Assembly (NCBI GenBank): GCA_023429985.1
Contig: JAEZCV010000141.1
Coordinates: 1-64,000 of the forward strand
From: Bacteroidota bacterium
GTDB taxonomy: Bacteria; Bacteroidota; Bacteroidia; Chitinophagales; Chitinophagaceae
Direction: 5' to 3'
DNA: 64,000 nucleotides
Position numbers and translations under genes: made by a program. This document shows positions 45,386 to 53,492 of this stretch, piece by piece (position 1 is the stretch's first letter; every line of letters starts with the position of its first letter). The notes beneath the pieces are model-generated. The model worked only from the letters and a program-made list of their open reading frames with translations, was not told where the DNA came from and did no database searches.

Positions 45386-46420
45386 TCAATTGGCGATTTC
45401 CCAGACTTCATTACCTCTTAATAATTTATCAAGGTCGGCTGGTTTTTTTTCCCTTGCCCATTCAATCTGCTGGTTCAGCATCGTTTCGTAAGTGGGCCTG
45501 TTGTGCTGGTAAAAAACACCAAAAGGTCTTGGAAGGTGGCCTTCCTGCCTCGGGTCATCAAACATTCTTGTAAGTATCTGGGCTTTAAAAAGGTCTTTTT
45601 CATCGTGTACCCAAAGATCATCCCTACCAATTCCATCCGCAAGGTTTACAACCTTAGGGGTAAATCCATCGAGCCTGATTCCCTTGTCTTTTGCAGCACC
45701 AAAAACCAGTGGCTGGCCATCTTCTAAAAACAAAGCTTCTTCTGCCTTACTCGATTTTTCGGTAAACATTTCAAATGCACCATCATTAAAGATGTTGCAG
45801 TTCTGGTAGATCTCCAGGAATGAAGTACCAACGTGGGCATGAGCGCGTAATAACATAGCCTGTAAATGTTTTACATCGCGGTCCATACTGCGGGCTATAA
45901 AGCTGGCATCTGCTCCCATAGCAAGCGCTAATGGATTAAAAGGATGGTCAATGCTTCCCATTGGTGTTGACTTGGTTACTTTATTTTCCTCTGATGTTGG
46001 AGAATACTGTCCCTTGGTCAATCCATATATCTGGTTATTGAAAAGAAGAACGTTAACATTAAAATTCCTTCTTAGTAAATGAATGGTATGATTTCCACCA
46101 ATACTCAGGCTGTCGCCATCGCCGGTTACAATCCAAACGCTTAAGTCGGGGCGGGAAGCTTTTAGGCCGCTGGCAATAGCAGTTGCACGGCCATGAATGG
46201 AATGCATACCATATACATTCATGTAATACGGAAAGCGTGAAGAGCAGCCAATCCCTGAAATGATAGCAATGTTTTCACGCGGAACTCCAAGTGTAGGCAT
46301 TACTTTCTGTACCTGCGCAAGTATTGAATAATCACCACAGCCGGGACACCAGCGAACTTCCTGGTCTGTTGCAAAATCTTTAGGTGTTAAAGATATTGCG
46401 GGTGTTGTGGTTGTGTCCAT
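45386..46420 (-). CDS. korB: 2-oxoacid:ferredoxin oxidoreductase beta subunit
   Basis: A 344-residue beta subunit of the KorAB type, oxidising 2-oxoglutarate or another 2-oxoacid to the acyl-CoA with ferredoxin as acceptor. It has the cluster-ligand motif VRWCPGCGDYSILAQ, the GIGCSSRFPYY cysteine, and the thiamine-pyrophosphate site VTGDGDSLSIGGNHT with NNQIYGLT. The expected alpha subunit is not next to it in this window; upstream lies a small CMD protein with a 29-base gap. So the alpha subunit must be encoded elsewhere. Confidence 0.92.
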   Translation of the reverse strand: MDTTTTPAISLTPKDFATDQEVRWCPGCGDYSILAQVQKVMPTLGVPRENIAIISGIGCSSRFPYYMNVYGMHSIHGRATAIASGLKASRPDLSVWIVTGDGDSLSIGGNHTIHLLRRNFNVNVLLFNNQIYGLTKGQYSPTSEENKVTKSTPMGSIDHPFNPLALAMGADASFIARSMDRDVKHLQAMLLRAHAHVGTSFLEIYQNCNIFNDGAFEMFTEKSSKAEEALFLEDGQPLVFGAAKDKGIRLDGFTPKVVNLADGIGRDDLWVHDEKDLFKAQILTRMFDDPRQEGHLPRPFGVFYQHNRPTYETMLNQQIEWAREKKPADLDKLLRGNEVWEIAN

Positions 46421-46449
46421 AATATTTATGCCCCTCCATGGGACGTTAC

Positions 46450-46800
46450 TTATAAATTGTTTCCTGAAAGTTCTTCCCAGAATTCGGCAGCTCTTCTTGT
46501 ATGGGGTATAACAATGGTTCCTCCAACAATATTGGCAACTGCAAACACTTCGTATAATTCTTCGGTGGTTACTCCCAGTTCAAATGATTTTCCTAAATGA
46601 TATTTTATGCAATCGTCACATCTTAAAACCATGCTGGCTACCAGTCCTAAAAGTTCTTTTGTTTTTTTATCCAGTGCGCCATCTTCGTAAGTGTTGGTAT
46701 CAAGGTTCCAGAGCCTTTTCAAAACAAGGTTGTTTTTACTCAGGATCACCCCGTTCATTTTTTCCCTGTACTGGTTAAACTCATTAACTATTTCCGACAT
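46450..46800 (-). CDS. carboxymuconolactone decarboxylase family protein (AhpD-like)
   Basis: A 116-residue CMD-fold protein. The redox motif is LRCDDCIKYHLGKSFELG, again CxxC followed by histidine at +4 from the second cysteine, as in AhpD. It is immediately upstream of the korB gene in the same direction and probably in one transcript, which suggests a redox-protection role for the oxidoreductase, though that is inference. Its length is typical of single-domain CMD proteins. Confidence 0.85.
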   Translation of the reverse strand: MSEIVNEFNQYREKMNGVILSKNNLVLKRLWNLDTNTYEDGALDKKTKELLGLVASMVLRCDDCIKYHLGKSFELGVTTEELYEVFAVANIVGGTIVIPHTRRAAEFWEELSGNNL

Positions 46801-46905
46801 ATTGCAAATTCTGCCTGCAAAAATAGCGATAGAAGTTTGGTTGAGTCGTTGTTTAAGAGCTGTAGAACAAAATTTGACTAAATTCAGGCAAATTTTTAAC
46901 GGTTT

Positions 46906-47337
46906 ATGAAAAAATCCTTCCTGGTAACGCTCGGATTAGTAGTAATTGTTGCCATTTCCATGTCTTTTACAAATGGAGATGAGAAATTGTATAAGAATTT
47001 AAAAGTATTGCCTAAAGATATTACCAAGCCCCAGCTGGATAGTGTTATGAAGCATTTTACTGCTGCATTAAGTGTTAAGTGCAATTTTTGCCATGTAAAA
47101 ACCGAAGATGGATCAAAATGGGATTTCCCTTCCGACGCCAGCAAACATAAACTTGTAGCACGCGAAATGATGAAAATGACCAACAAGATCAATAAAAAAT
47201 TTTTTGATGTTGCCGGTGGAGGAAAAGACATGAATGTTGTGCCGATGGTAACCTGTTATACATGTCATGGCGGCAAGAAACACCCCTCAGTATTTCCACC
47301 TGCAAAAGAAGAAAGATCTGAAAATGCAGGAAAATAA
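46906..47337 (+). CDS. diheme c-type cytochrome, exported
   Basis: A 143-residue protein with a signal peptide (KSFLVTLGLVVIVAISMSF) and two heme-attachment motifs: KCNFCHVK (about residue 63) and CYTCHGG (about residue 122). The spacing and the phrase VLPKDITKPQLDSVMKHFTAAL fit the cytochrome c family related to photosynthetic reaction-centre cytochrome subunits (PRC_cyt C-like), which is frequent in non-photosynthetic Bacteroidota. It probably shuttles electrons in the periplasm. Confidence 0.88.
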   Translation: MKKSFLVTLGLVVIVAISMSFTNGDEKLYKNLKVLPKDITKPQLDSVMKHFTAALSVKCNFCHVKTEDGSKWDFPSDASKHKLVAREMMKMTNKINKKFFDVAGGGKDMNVVPMVTCYTCHGGKKHPSVFPPAKEERSENAGK

Positions 47338-47388
47338 GCTTGACTGTATCTTCGCGCAGTGAGCTGACCAATAAAACTGTTTTCAACG

Positions 47389-48015
47389 ATGAAATTTCTC
47401 CCGGTAATTTTTTTAATGATGCTGTTTTTTTCCTGCCGGGAAAAAGAAACGCAAACCATTGCCCGTCCTAAACTTGTAACAAAGGATTCTGTTCTATCCA
47501 AAGCAGATACATTGAATCCATATGCCCCGGTGGATGTTTCTCCCATGGACATAAGCTATTTTCCCGTTGAATATCCCATTCAGAATATGTATGGAAGAAT
47601 AGACCCTCCACCAGTGGCCCGAATAATTTACAGCCGCCCGCACAGGCAGGGCCGTGAAGTTTTTGGCTCTTTATTGAAATATGGAGAACCATGGAGACTG
47701 GGCGCTAATGAAGCCACAGAAATAGAGTTTTTTATTCCGGTTGAAATAGGCGGAAAAGATTTGCAAAAAGGCCGGTATAGTTTATATGTTATTCCTTTTG
47801 ATGGCCGGTGGACCGTGGTGTTCAACAGTAAACTTGATGTTTGGGGACTTACGCCAGATCCTTCTAAAGATGTTTTAAAAGTTGATATTCCTGTTCAGGA
47901 AACCGATCTGAGAACTGAATATTTCAGTATGGTTTTTCAGAAAGCACCACAGGGTGCCGACCTTGTAATGGCATGGGATAAGATCGTTGCCAAATTGCCC
48001 ATTAAATTCAATTGA
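47389..48015 (+). CDS. DUF2911 domain lipoprotein
   Basis: A 208-residue lipoprotein (lipobox around LFFSC). The DUF2911 domain is shown by ISYFPVEYPIQNMYG, the conserved IIYSRPHRQGREVFGSLL, YGEPWRLGANEATEI and KDLQKGRYSLYVIPF. Function unknown. It lies one base upstream of the asparagine synthetase ATG, with the TGA followed by T and ATG, so translation is likely coupled. Confidence 0.85.
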   Translation: MKFLPVIFLMMLFFSCREKETQTIARPKLVTKDSVLSKADTLNPYAPVDVSPMDISYFPVEYPIQNMYGRIDPPPVARIIYSRPHRQGREVFGSLLKYGEPWRLGANEATEIEFFIPVEIGGKDLQKGRYSLYVIPFDGRWTVVFNSKLDVWGLTPDPSKDVLKVDIPVQETDLRTEYFSMVFQKAPQGADLVMAWDKIVAKLPIKFN

Positions 48016-48016
48016 T

Positions 48017-49852
48017 ATGTGCGGCATTGCAGGCATCCTGTCGCAAAACAAACAGTTAATAAGCAGGGAAAGAATACTTTCCGGTATTTCGGTTCTGCAT
48101 CACCGTGGGCCAGACAGCCAGGGACTTTACCTGAAAGAAAACATTGCCCTGGCACATAAAAGACTTTGCATTATTGACTTGAGTGAGAAAGCTTCTCAGC
48201 CCTTTAATTATCGTAATCGTTATAGCCTGGTTTACAATGGCGCGGTATATAATTATATTGAGCTGAGAAAAGATCTTGAAAAAAAAGGCTTTTCATTCCA
48301 TTCCGATTCCGACACCGAAGTAGTTGTTGCGGCTTATGCTGCATATGGCAAAGATTGTTTAGCGCTGTTTGATGGCATGTTTGCATTTGCCATTTGGGAT
48401 GAAGAAACAAAAAAACTTTTTGCCGCCCGCGACCGAATGGGAGAAAAACCTTTCTTTTTTTATTATGATGGAGAACAGTTTCTATTTGCCAGTGAAATAA
48501 AAGCATTCTGGAATATGAATATCAGCAGGGAGATCAACCCTGCTATGATGTATAATTTTTTAACCATCGGTTATACTTCCAATCCTGGCGATCCGCAGGA
48601 AACTTTTTTCAGGAATATTCATAAACTACCTCCAGCCAGTTATATTGAATATTACCTGAAGGATGAACCGGTTATTGAAAAATATTGGTTTCCCGAAAGC
48701 AAGATCATTGAAAATTATAATGAAAAAGCGTCGATAGAGAAATTCACCGAGTTGCTTAAAAACTCAGTGAAAAAAAGATTAAGAAGTGATGTGGCCATAG
48801 GAAGCAGCTTAAGCGGGGGATTGGACAGTTCCTCCATAGTTGCTGTATGCAAGGCGTTAAATGCAAATTACAGCCATAAATGTTTTACAGCTTCGTTTGA
48901 AGGTTTTGAGAAAGATGAAACAAAATTTGCCAAAATAGTTGCAGATAAATTCGGACTCGAGCTTTTTCCTGTAACTATAGATACCGAAAACATAACCACA
49001 CTGATGGACCAGGTGATGGAGCAGCAGGAAGAACCTGTTTCTTCCGGAAGTCCACTTGCCCAGTATAAAGTGTACCAGGCTGCAAAAGAAAATGGTGTAT
49101 CAGTAGTGTTAGATGGGCAGGGCGCTGACGAGATATTAGGTGGTTATCATAAGTATTATAGCTGGTACTGGCAGGAATTGTTTCGTAAAGGAAAACTTGC
49201 CGCTTCAGGTGAACTGGAAGCAACAAGAGCCCATGATATTTTCCAGCCATTTTCTCTAAAACATAAACTGGCAGCAAGGTTTCCCGATCTTTTTGCAGCT
49301 CTGTGGCAAAGCAGGAAAGCTAAAATGGCATCAAATAGTTTTGACCTGGACAGGAATTTTGCTTTTAGCAATAAAAGAAATTTTTATTACAGCCTTCCTC
49401 CCACGCATGATTTGAATGGTGCGCTTTTCTTTAACAGTTTTGTTTATGGACTGGAAGAGTTATTGAGGCTGGCCGACAGAAACAGCATGGCCCATGCTGT
49501 AGAAGTGCGCCTGCCTTTTTTATCTGCGGATGTGGTAAGTTTTATGTTTTCGCTTCCGGCAGAGGCCAAAATAAAAAAGGGGTGGACAAAATATTTATTG
49601 AGAAAATCAATGGAGCCTGTTTTGCCAGCGGAAATAGTTTGGAGAAAAGATAAAAATGGTTTTGAACCTCCCCAGAAACAATGGATGAATGAAAAAAATG
49701 TAAAAGATGCCATTCAGGAGGCAAAGAGAACCCTGGTGAAAAACAATTTTTTGAATGAATCTGTTCTGCAAAAAAAAATAAAGCCGCATGATGCACATGC
49801 GGCCGTATCAAACGACTGGAAATACTGGAGTGCTTCCTACCTGCTTAGGTGA
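48017..49852 (+). CDS. asnB: asparagine synthase (glutamine-hydrolysing)
   Basis: About 611 residues starting MCGIAGIL; the second residue, cysteine, is the glutaminase nucleophile, which fixes the start at ATG 48017. The N-terminal amidotransferase (LHHRGPDSQGLY, LVYNGAVYNYIELR) is followed by the ATP-pyrophosphatase synthetase domain (SSLSGGLDSSSIVAVCKAL, SGGLDS loop; VLDGQGADEILGGYHKY). AsnB-type enzymes also occur in polysaccharide and peptidoglycan modification, but this looks like a canonical full-length enzyme. Stop abuts the next convergent gene. Confidence 0.93.
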   Translation: MCGIAGILSQNKQLISRERILSGISVLHHRGPDSQGLYLKENIALAHKRLCIIDLSEKASQPFNYRNRYSLVYNGAVYNYIELRKDLEKKGFSFHSDSDTEVVVAAYAAYGKDCLALFDGMFAFAIWDEETKKLFAARDRMGEKPFFFYYDGEQFLFASEIKAFWNMNISREINPAMMYNFLTIGYTSNPGDPQETFFRNIHKLPPASYIEYYLKDEPVIEKYWFPESKIIENYNEKASIEKFTELLKNSVKKRLRSDVAIGSSLSGGLDSSSIVAVCKALNANYSHKCFTASFEGFEKDETKFAKIVADKFGLELFPVTIDTENITTLMDQVMEQQEEPVSSGSPLAQYKVYQAAKENGVSVVLDGQGADEILGGYHKYYSWYWQELFRKGKLAASGELEATRAHDIFQPFSLKHKLAARFPDLFAALWQSRKAKMASNSFDLDRNFAFSNKRNFYYSLPPTHDLNGALFFNSFVYGLEELLRLADRNSMAHAVEVRLPFLSADVVSFMFSLPAEAKIKKGWTKYLLRKSMEPVLPAEIVWRKDKNGFEPPQKQWMNEKNVKDAIQEAKRTLVKNNFLNESVLQKKIKPHDAHAAVSNDWKYWSASYLLR

Positions 49853-50284
49853 TCAGCCTTTGGTGATCTTTTTTGTTACAGAAAGATTGCCGTAGGGATC
49901 TGATTGTACATGCGTCCAGGTTTTTTCATCTTCAAGGATAATATGGTAAGAAAGTTCGTGCGGTGTAGTTACTTCGGTAACATTAAATATTTTTTTGCCA
50001 TCGAATTTTTTCTGAATTCTTGACTGTAAAAATATAGGAAGCACCTCGCCTTTATAATACCTTATGCTTCTTACTATATTTCCCTGTTCATCGTATTGAA
50101 CCCTCAATGTGATTTCATTTTGAGTGAAGCTTGCTTCAAAATTATCTTCCACTTCCTGCCAGGTTACATCAGAAACGTGTTGAAAGGTTTTGTTGAATGA
50201 TTCCAATACTTTTTCTGTTGGACCGGTAGCATGTAAAATGGATGTTGAAAACATAAACGCTGCTGCTATTAATATCTTTTTCAT
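49853..50284 (-). CDS. exported PepSY-like/BLI-type protein
   Basis: A 143-residue protein with a signal peptide (KKILIAAAFMFSTSILHATG). The mature part has the repeat-like pattern of the putative beta-lactamase-inhibitor-like, PepSY-like family of Bacteroidota: VTWQEVEDNFEASFTQNE, ITLRVQYDEQGNIVRSIRYY, FDGKKIFNVTEV. Role unknown; a periplasmic binding or inhibitor protein is possible. Its stop abuts that of asnB (TGATCA at 49850-49855). Confidence 0.7.
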   Translation of the reverse strand: MKKILIAAAFMFSTSILHATGPTEKVLESFNKTFQHVSDVTWQEVEDNFEASFTQNEITLRVQYDEQGNIVRSIRYYKGEVLPIFLQSRIQKKFDGKKIFNVTEVTTPHELSYHIILEDEKTWTHVQSDPYGNLSVTKKITKG

Positions 50285-50591
50285 GATGAAAGGTTTTATG
50301 TATTAATTAATCTTTTCAATACGAAGCTATTTCTGTGAAACTGGCATATCAAGCAATTCTACGTCAGCGGCAAGGGGCGTTAACCACGAAAAATTTCAAA
50401 AAAACTGCTTCCGGGATAAAGGCGTTAAATACATGCATAAAGCGTGAAGAACTAAGATTGAATTGCCAATAATTAAAATTTGCAAAATGGTTAAGTAATT
50501 GTTAATCAAAAATTCTCGATGATGAATGGTTTTGATCATTGATTAAAAAGATTGGATCATATTCTTCATCTTTGCTGCTTAATAGGAAATT
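50285..50591. other. gene-free stretch
   Basis: The 307 bases between two divergently placed genes hold the upstream regions of the PepSY-like gene and the trans-sulfuration gene. I see no riboswitch fold, repeat or hidden gene; a SAM riboswitch is not recognisable. A loose -7-like CATCTTTG lies shortly before ATG 50592. Confidence 0.5.
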
Positions 50592-51731
50592 ATGAAACAA
50601 GGAACAAGGTTTATACATGCGGGTGTGGAACCCGATCCAACAACAGGCGCAATTATGACTCCCATATATCAAACCTCCACTTATGTGCAGGAAGCTCCTG
50701 CACAGCATAAGGGTTATGAATATGCCAGGAGCCAGAATCCAACAAGAACCGCTCTTGAATCGGCCTTTGCAGCTATTGAAAATGGTAATTACGGTCTTGC
50801 CTTCAGCAGTGGTGTTGCTGCAACCGATGCAGTTATAAAATTACTGCAGCCTGGTGATGAAGTAATTGCAGGTAATGATATGTATGGAGGTACCTATCGT
50901 TTATTTTCAAAGGTTTTTGAAAAGTTTGGAATTAAGTTCCATTATATCAATATGCAGGATGCACAAAACATCAGGCAACATATTAATTCCAAAACCAGGC
51001 TGGTATGGATTGAAACCCCTACCAACCCTTTGATGAACATTACAGATATTGAAGCTGTTGCTGCCATAACAAAAGAGCACAAATTGCTGCTTTGCGTTGA
51101 TAATACATTTGCTTCACCCTATTTGCAGAACCCCTTAGATCTTGGTGCCGACCTTGTAATGCATTCGGTTACAAAATATATTGGAGGTCATAGTGATGTA
51201 ATACAGGGCTGCCTGGTAATGAAGGATAAGGAACTGAGAGAACAACTTTACTTTATACAAAAATCATGTGGAGCCGTTCCGGGACCTCAGGATTGTTTCC
51301 TGGTATTGCGTGGAATTAAAACCCTGCATGTGCGCATGCAAAGGCATTGCGAAAATGGTGAAAAAGTGGCGCATTACCTGCGCAAACATCCAAAAGTTGC
51401 AAAGGTTTTCTGGTGTGGCTTTGAAGATCATCCCAACCACAACATCGCTAAAAAGCAAATGCGTGGTTATGGCGGTATGATGAGTTTTGTGTTGAAGGAT
51501 GAAAGTGTTGAGGCAGCAAAAAAACTGCTTTCCTCCTCAAAAGTTTTTGCATTGGCAGAAAGTTTGGGTGGCGTGGAATCGCTTATTAACCATCCTGCTT
51601 CCATGACGCATGCCTCCATTCCAAGGGAGGAAAGAATAAAAAATGGCTTATCCGATTCATTGATACGGTTAAGCGTGGGAATAGAAGATATAGAAGATAT
51701 AATTGCCGATCTTGAACAGGCAATTGGATAA
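50592..51731 (+). CDS. trans-sulfuration PLP enzyme (cystathionine gamma-synthase/lyase)
   Basis: A 379-residue Cys/Met-metabolism PLP enzyme. Markers: GTRFIHAGVEPDPTTGAIM, PIYQTSTYVQ, YARSQNPTRTALE, FSSGVAATDAV, WIETPTNPL, VDNTFASPYLQNPL and the PLP lysine in HSVTKYIGGHSDV. Cystathionine gamma-synthase and gamma-lyase share these motifs and cannot be told apart here; sulfur amino-acid metabolism is secure. A terminator follows. Confidence 0.92.
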   Translation: MKQGTRFIHAGVEPDPTTGAIMTPIYQTSTYVQEAPAQHKGYEYARSQNPTRTALESAFAAIENGNYGLAFSSGVAATDAVIKLLQPGDEVIAGNDMYGGTYRLFSKVFEKFGIKFHYINMQDAQNIRQHINSKTRLVWIETPTNPLMNITDIEAVAAITKEHKLLLCVDNTFASPYLQNPLDLGADLVMHSVTKYIGGHSDVIQGCLVMKDKELREQLYFIQKSCGAVPGPQDCFLVLRGIKTLHVRMQRHCENGEKVAHYLRKHPKVAKVFWCGFEDHPNHNIAKKQMRGYGGMMSFVLKDESVEAAKKLLSSSKVFALAESLGGVESLINHPASMTHASIPREERIKNGLSDSLIRLSVGIEDIEDIIADLEQAIG

Positions 51732-51736
51732 TAATG

Positions 51737-51760
51737 AAACCCTGCTGAGGCAGGGTTTTT
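51737..51760 (+). terminator. rho-independent terminator
   Basis: A 9-bp stem (AAACCCTGC and its complement, 4-base loop TGAG) ending in TTTTT, just after the trans-sulfuration gene. Confidence 0.9.
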
Positions 51761-51772
51761 AATTTTGCTTTC

Positions 51773-52543
51773 GTGGACAAAAAGCTAATAGATTTTTTAA
51801 ACACCAAAGTGAAGGAATTTAACCAGCCTTCATTTATTGCATCCGACCCTGTTTCGGTTCCGCACCGTTTTCATAAAAAGCAGGATATTGAAATTGCAGG
51901 TTTTTTTGCTTCGATATTTGCCTGGGGAAATCGAAAAACCATCATCAATAAAACCAATGAGTTGATGCATTTGATGGATGATAGTCCTCACAACTTCTGC
52001 CTTGAATATTCTCCTTCAAAAATGAAGCGGTTAATTCAATTCAGGCACCGCACTTTTAATGAAACAGATCTGTATTATTGTATTGAATTCTTTCATCACC
52101 ATTATTCCAAACATAATTCTTTGGAAACTGCGTTTTCAAATTGGATGGATCCGGGCGATGAACATATCGAGAATGCACTGAAGGGTTTCCATGATTATTT
52201 TTTTTCACTTCAGGGGTCTCCCATGCGAACAAGAAAGCATATTGCCACACCGGCAAGATCTTCTACCTGCAAAAGACTGAACATGTATTTAAGGTGGATG
52301 GTTAGAAAAGATAAAAAGGGTGTTGATTTTGGAATCTGGAACAAGATAACTTCCCGGCAACTGGTTTGCCCTGTTGATTTGCATGTGGCACGCGTGGCAC
52401 GACGCCTTGGCCTTATCAAAAGAAAACAAACCGACTGGCAAACTGCTTTGGAACTCACCAGTGTGTTGAAACAGCTTGATGCTTCCGACCCGGCAAAATA
52501 TGATTTTGCTTTGTTTGGGCTGGGCGTTTTTGAAAAATATTAG
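51773..52543 (+). CDS. TIGR02757 (DUF2400) family protein
   Basis: A 256-residue protein with the TIGR02757 signature phrases IAGFFASIFAWGNRKTIINKT, GSPMRTRKHIATPARSSTCKRLNMYLRWMVR and LVCPVDLHVARVARRLGL. The last two regions resemble a helix-hairpin-helix-type DNA glycosylase fold (inference from HxH-like spacing). Function is not established. The start is a GTG at 51773, with no upstream ATG, shortly after the preceding terminator. Confidence 0.88.
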   Translation: MDKKLIDFLNTKVKEFNQPSFIASDPVSVPHRFHKKQDIEIAGFFASIFAWGNRKTIINKTNELMHLMDDSPHNFCLEYSPSKMKRLIQFRHRTFNETDLYYCIEFFHHHYSKHNSLETAFSNWMDPGDEHIENALKGFHDYFFSLQGSPMRTRKHIATPARSSTCKRLNMYLRWMVRKDKKGVDFGIWNKITSRQLVCPVDLHVARVARRLGLIKRKQTDWQTALELTSVLKQLDASDPAKYDFALFGLGVFEKY

Positions 52544-52713
52544 AAGAAGAACCGCCTGTCTCGCCCTCCTGCCTTTCCGCCGCCTTTATTTCTAATGTAT
52601 ACATAAAGCTCAGGACGATTTTTCGCATGGTGTTATATTACTCAACATCATTCTTAGAGCTGTAGCATTTTTCGGATATGCGGTGGATTAATGATAATCC
52701 TGATCTTTGTATT

Positions 52714-53028
52714 ATGGAACTCAACAGGGCCGAGCGCATTTTAGCATCCATTCAACTTGATACTGCCATTTTTAAAAAGGCTGAAATAAGAGAAGAGCTT
52801 ATCAGTTTCATCAATTACCTTTTGTTTGAAGATTTCAATTTGTTGCTGCATTTGCTTTACAGGGTAGATGTAAATGAAGAAAAATTAAAGATCCTTGTAA
52901 AGGAAAATCCTGGCAAGGACACTGCAACCATCATTGCTGATATGCTAATTGAACGACAGGAAGAAAAGCTGAGAACAAAAGCTTTATTGAAAGATGGCGA
53001 TGATATAAAGGATGAAGAAAAATGGTGA
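52714..53028 (+). CDS. small helical hypothetical protein
   Basis: A 104-residue (from ATG 52714) acidic, helical protein (MELNRAERILASIQLDTA, REELISFINYLLFEDFNLLLHLLYRVDVNEEKLK). Strongly conserved-looking small proteins of this type occur widely in Chitinophagaceae, but no function is known to me. The final codons abut the convergent stop of the next gene (TGATCA at 53026-53031). Confidence 0.6.
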   Translation: MELNRAERILASIQLDTAIFKKAEIREELISFINYLLFEDFNLLLHLLYRVDVNEEKLKILVKENPGKDTATIIADMLIERQEEKLRTKALLKDGDDIKDEEKW

Positions 53029-53406
53029 TCATTCTTCCACGCGTCTTAAATACAGGATCTCTCCATTTTTGGAGGTAAAATTCGAAGGTCTTCTTTCTTC
53101 AAATACCTGCCATTGAATCAGATTTTTGTGAACAAAACTCAGGATTGTTTTTAAACTCGTGTTACTGTTTTGATCTTTAACGTCGAAATCCAGGGTTCCT
53201 GGTACCGACTCTAGGTTGATCTTTATGGAGGAAGCAGGTTTTTTATCTTCCATGAAAATCAAAAAAATATTGTTACTGTCAATGATCTCCAATCCTGCCC
53301 CATCAACCGAGCGCCATTTACCCCTGAGATCTGAAAAATTATATTCCTGTCCCCATGCAAGCAGATTCATCAACATCCCAAATAAAAATAGTCCCACGTT
53401 CTTCAT
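53029..53406 (-). CDS. exported hypothetical protein
   Basis: A 125-residue protein with a signal peptide (KNVGLFLFGMLMNLLAWGQ). The mature part (LRGKWRSVDGAGLEIIDSN, SNTSLKTILSFVHKNLIQWQVFEE) looks like a small beta-sheet, lipocalin-like domain. No named family. Its stop abuts the convergent gene with no gap. Confidence 0.6.
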   Translation of the reverse strand: MKNVGLFLFGMLMNLLAWGQEYNFSDLRGKWRSVDGAGLEIIDSNNIFLIFMEDKKPASSIKINLESVPGTLDFDVKDQNSNTSLKTILSFVHKNLIQWQVFEERRPSNFTSKNGEILYLRRVEE

Positions 53407-53492
53407 AAATCCATTTATTATAATGGTACGAACAATGTGCCATACAAATCAGCGGCATTATTTTTTTGAGTAGAAGGCAAAACCCCCCGAAT

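Noticed and set aside
50285..50591. A SAM riboswitch before the trans-sulfuration gene
   Set aside because: No matching stems or conserved core could be seen; the stretch is plain AT-rich DNA.
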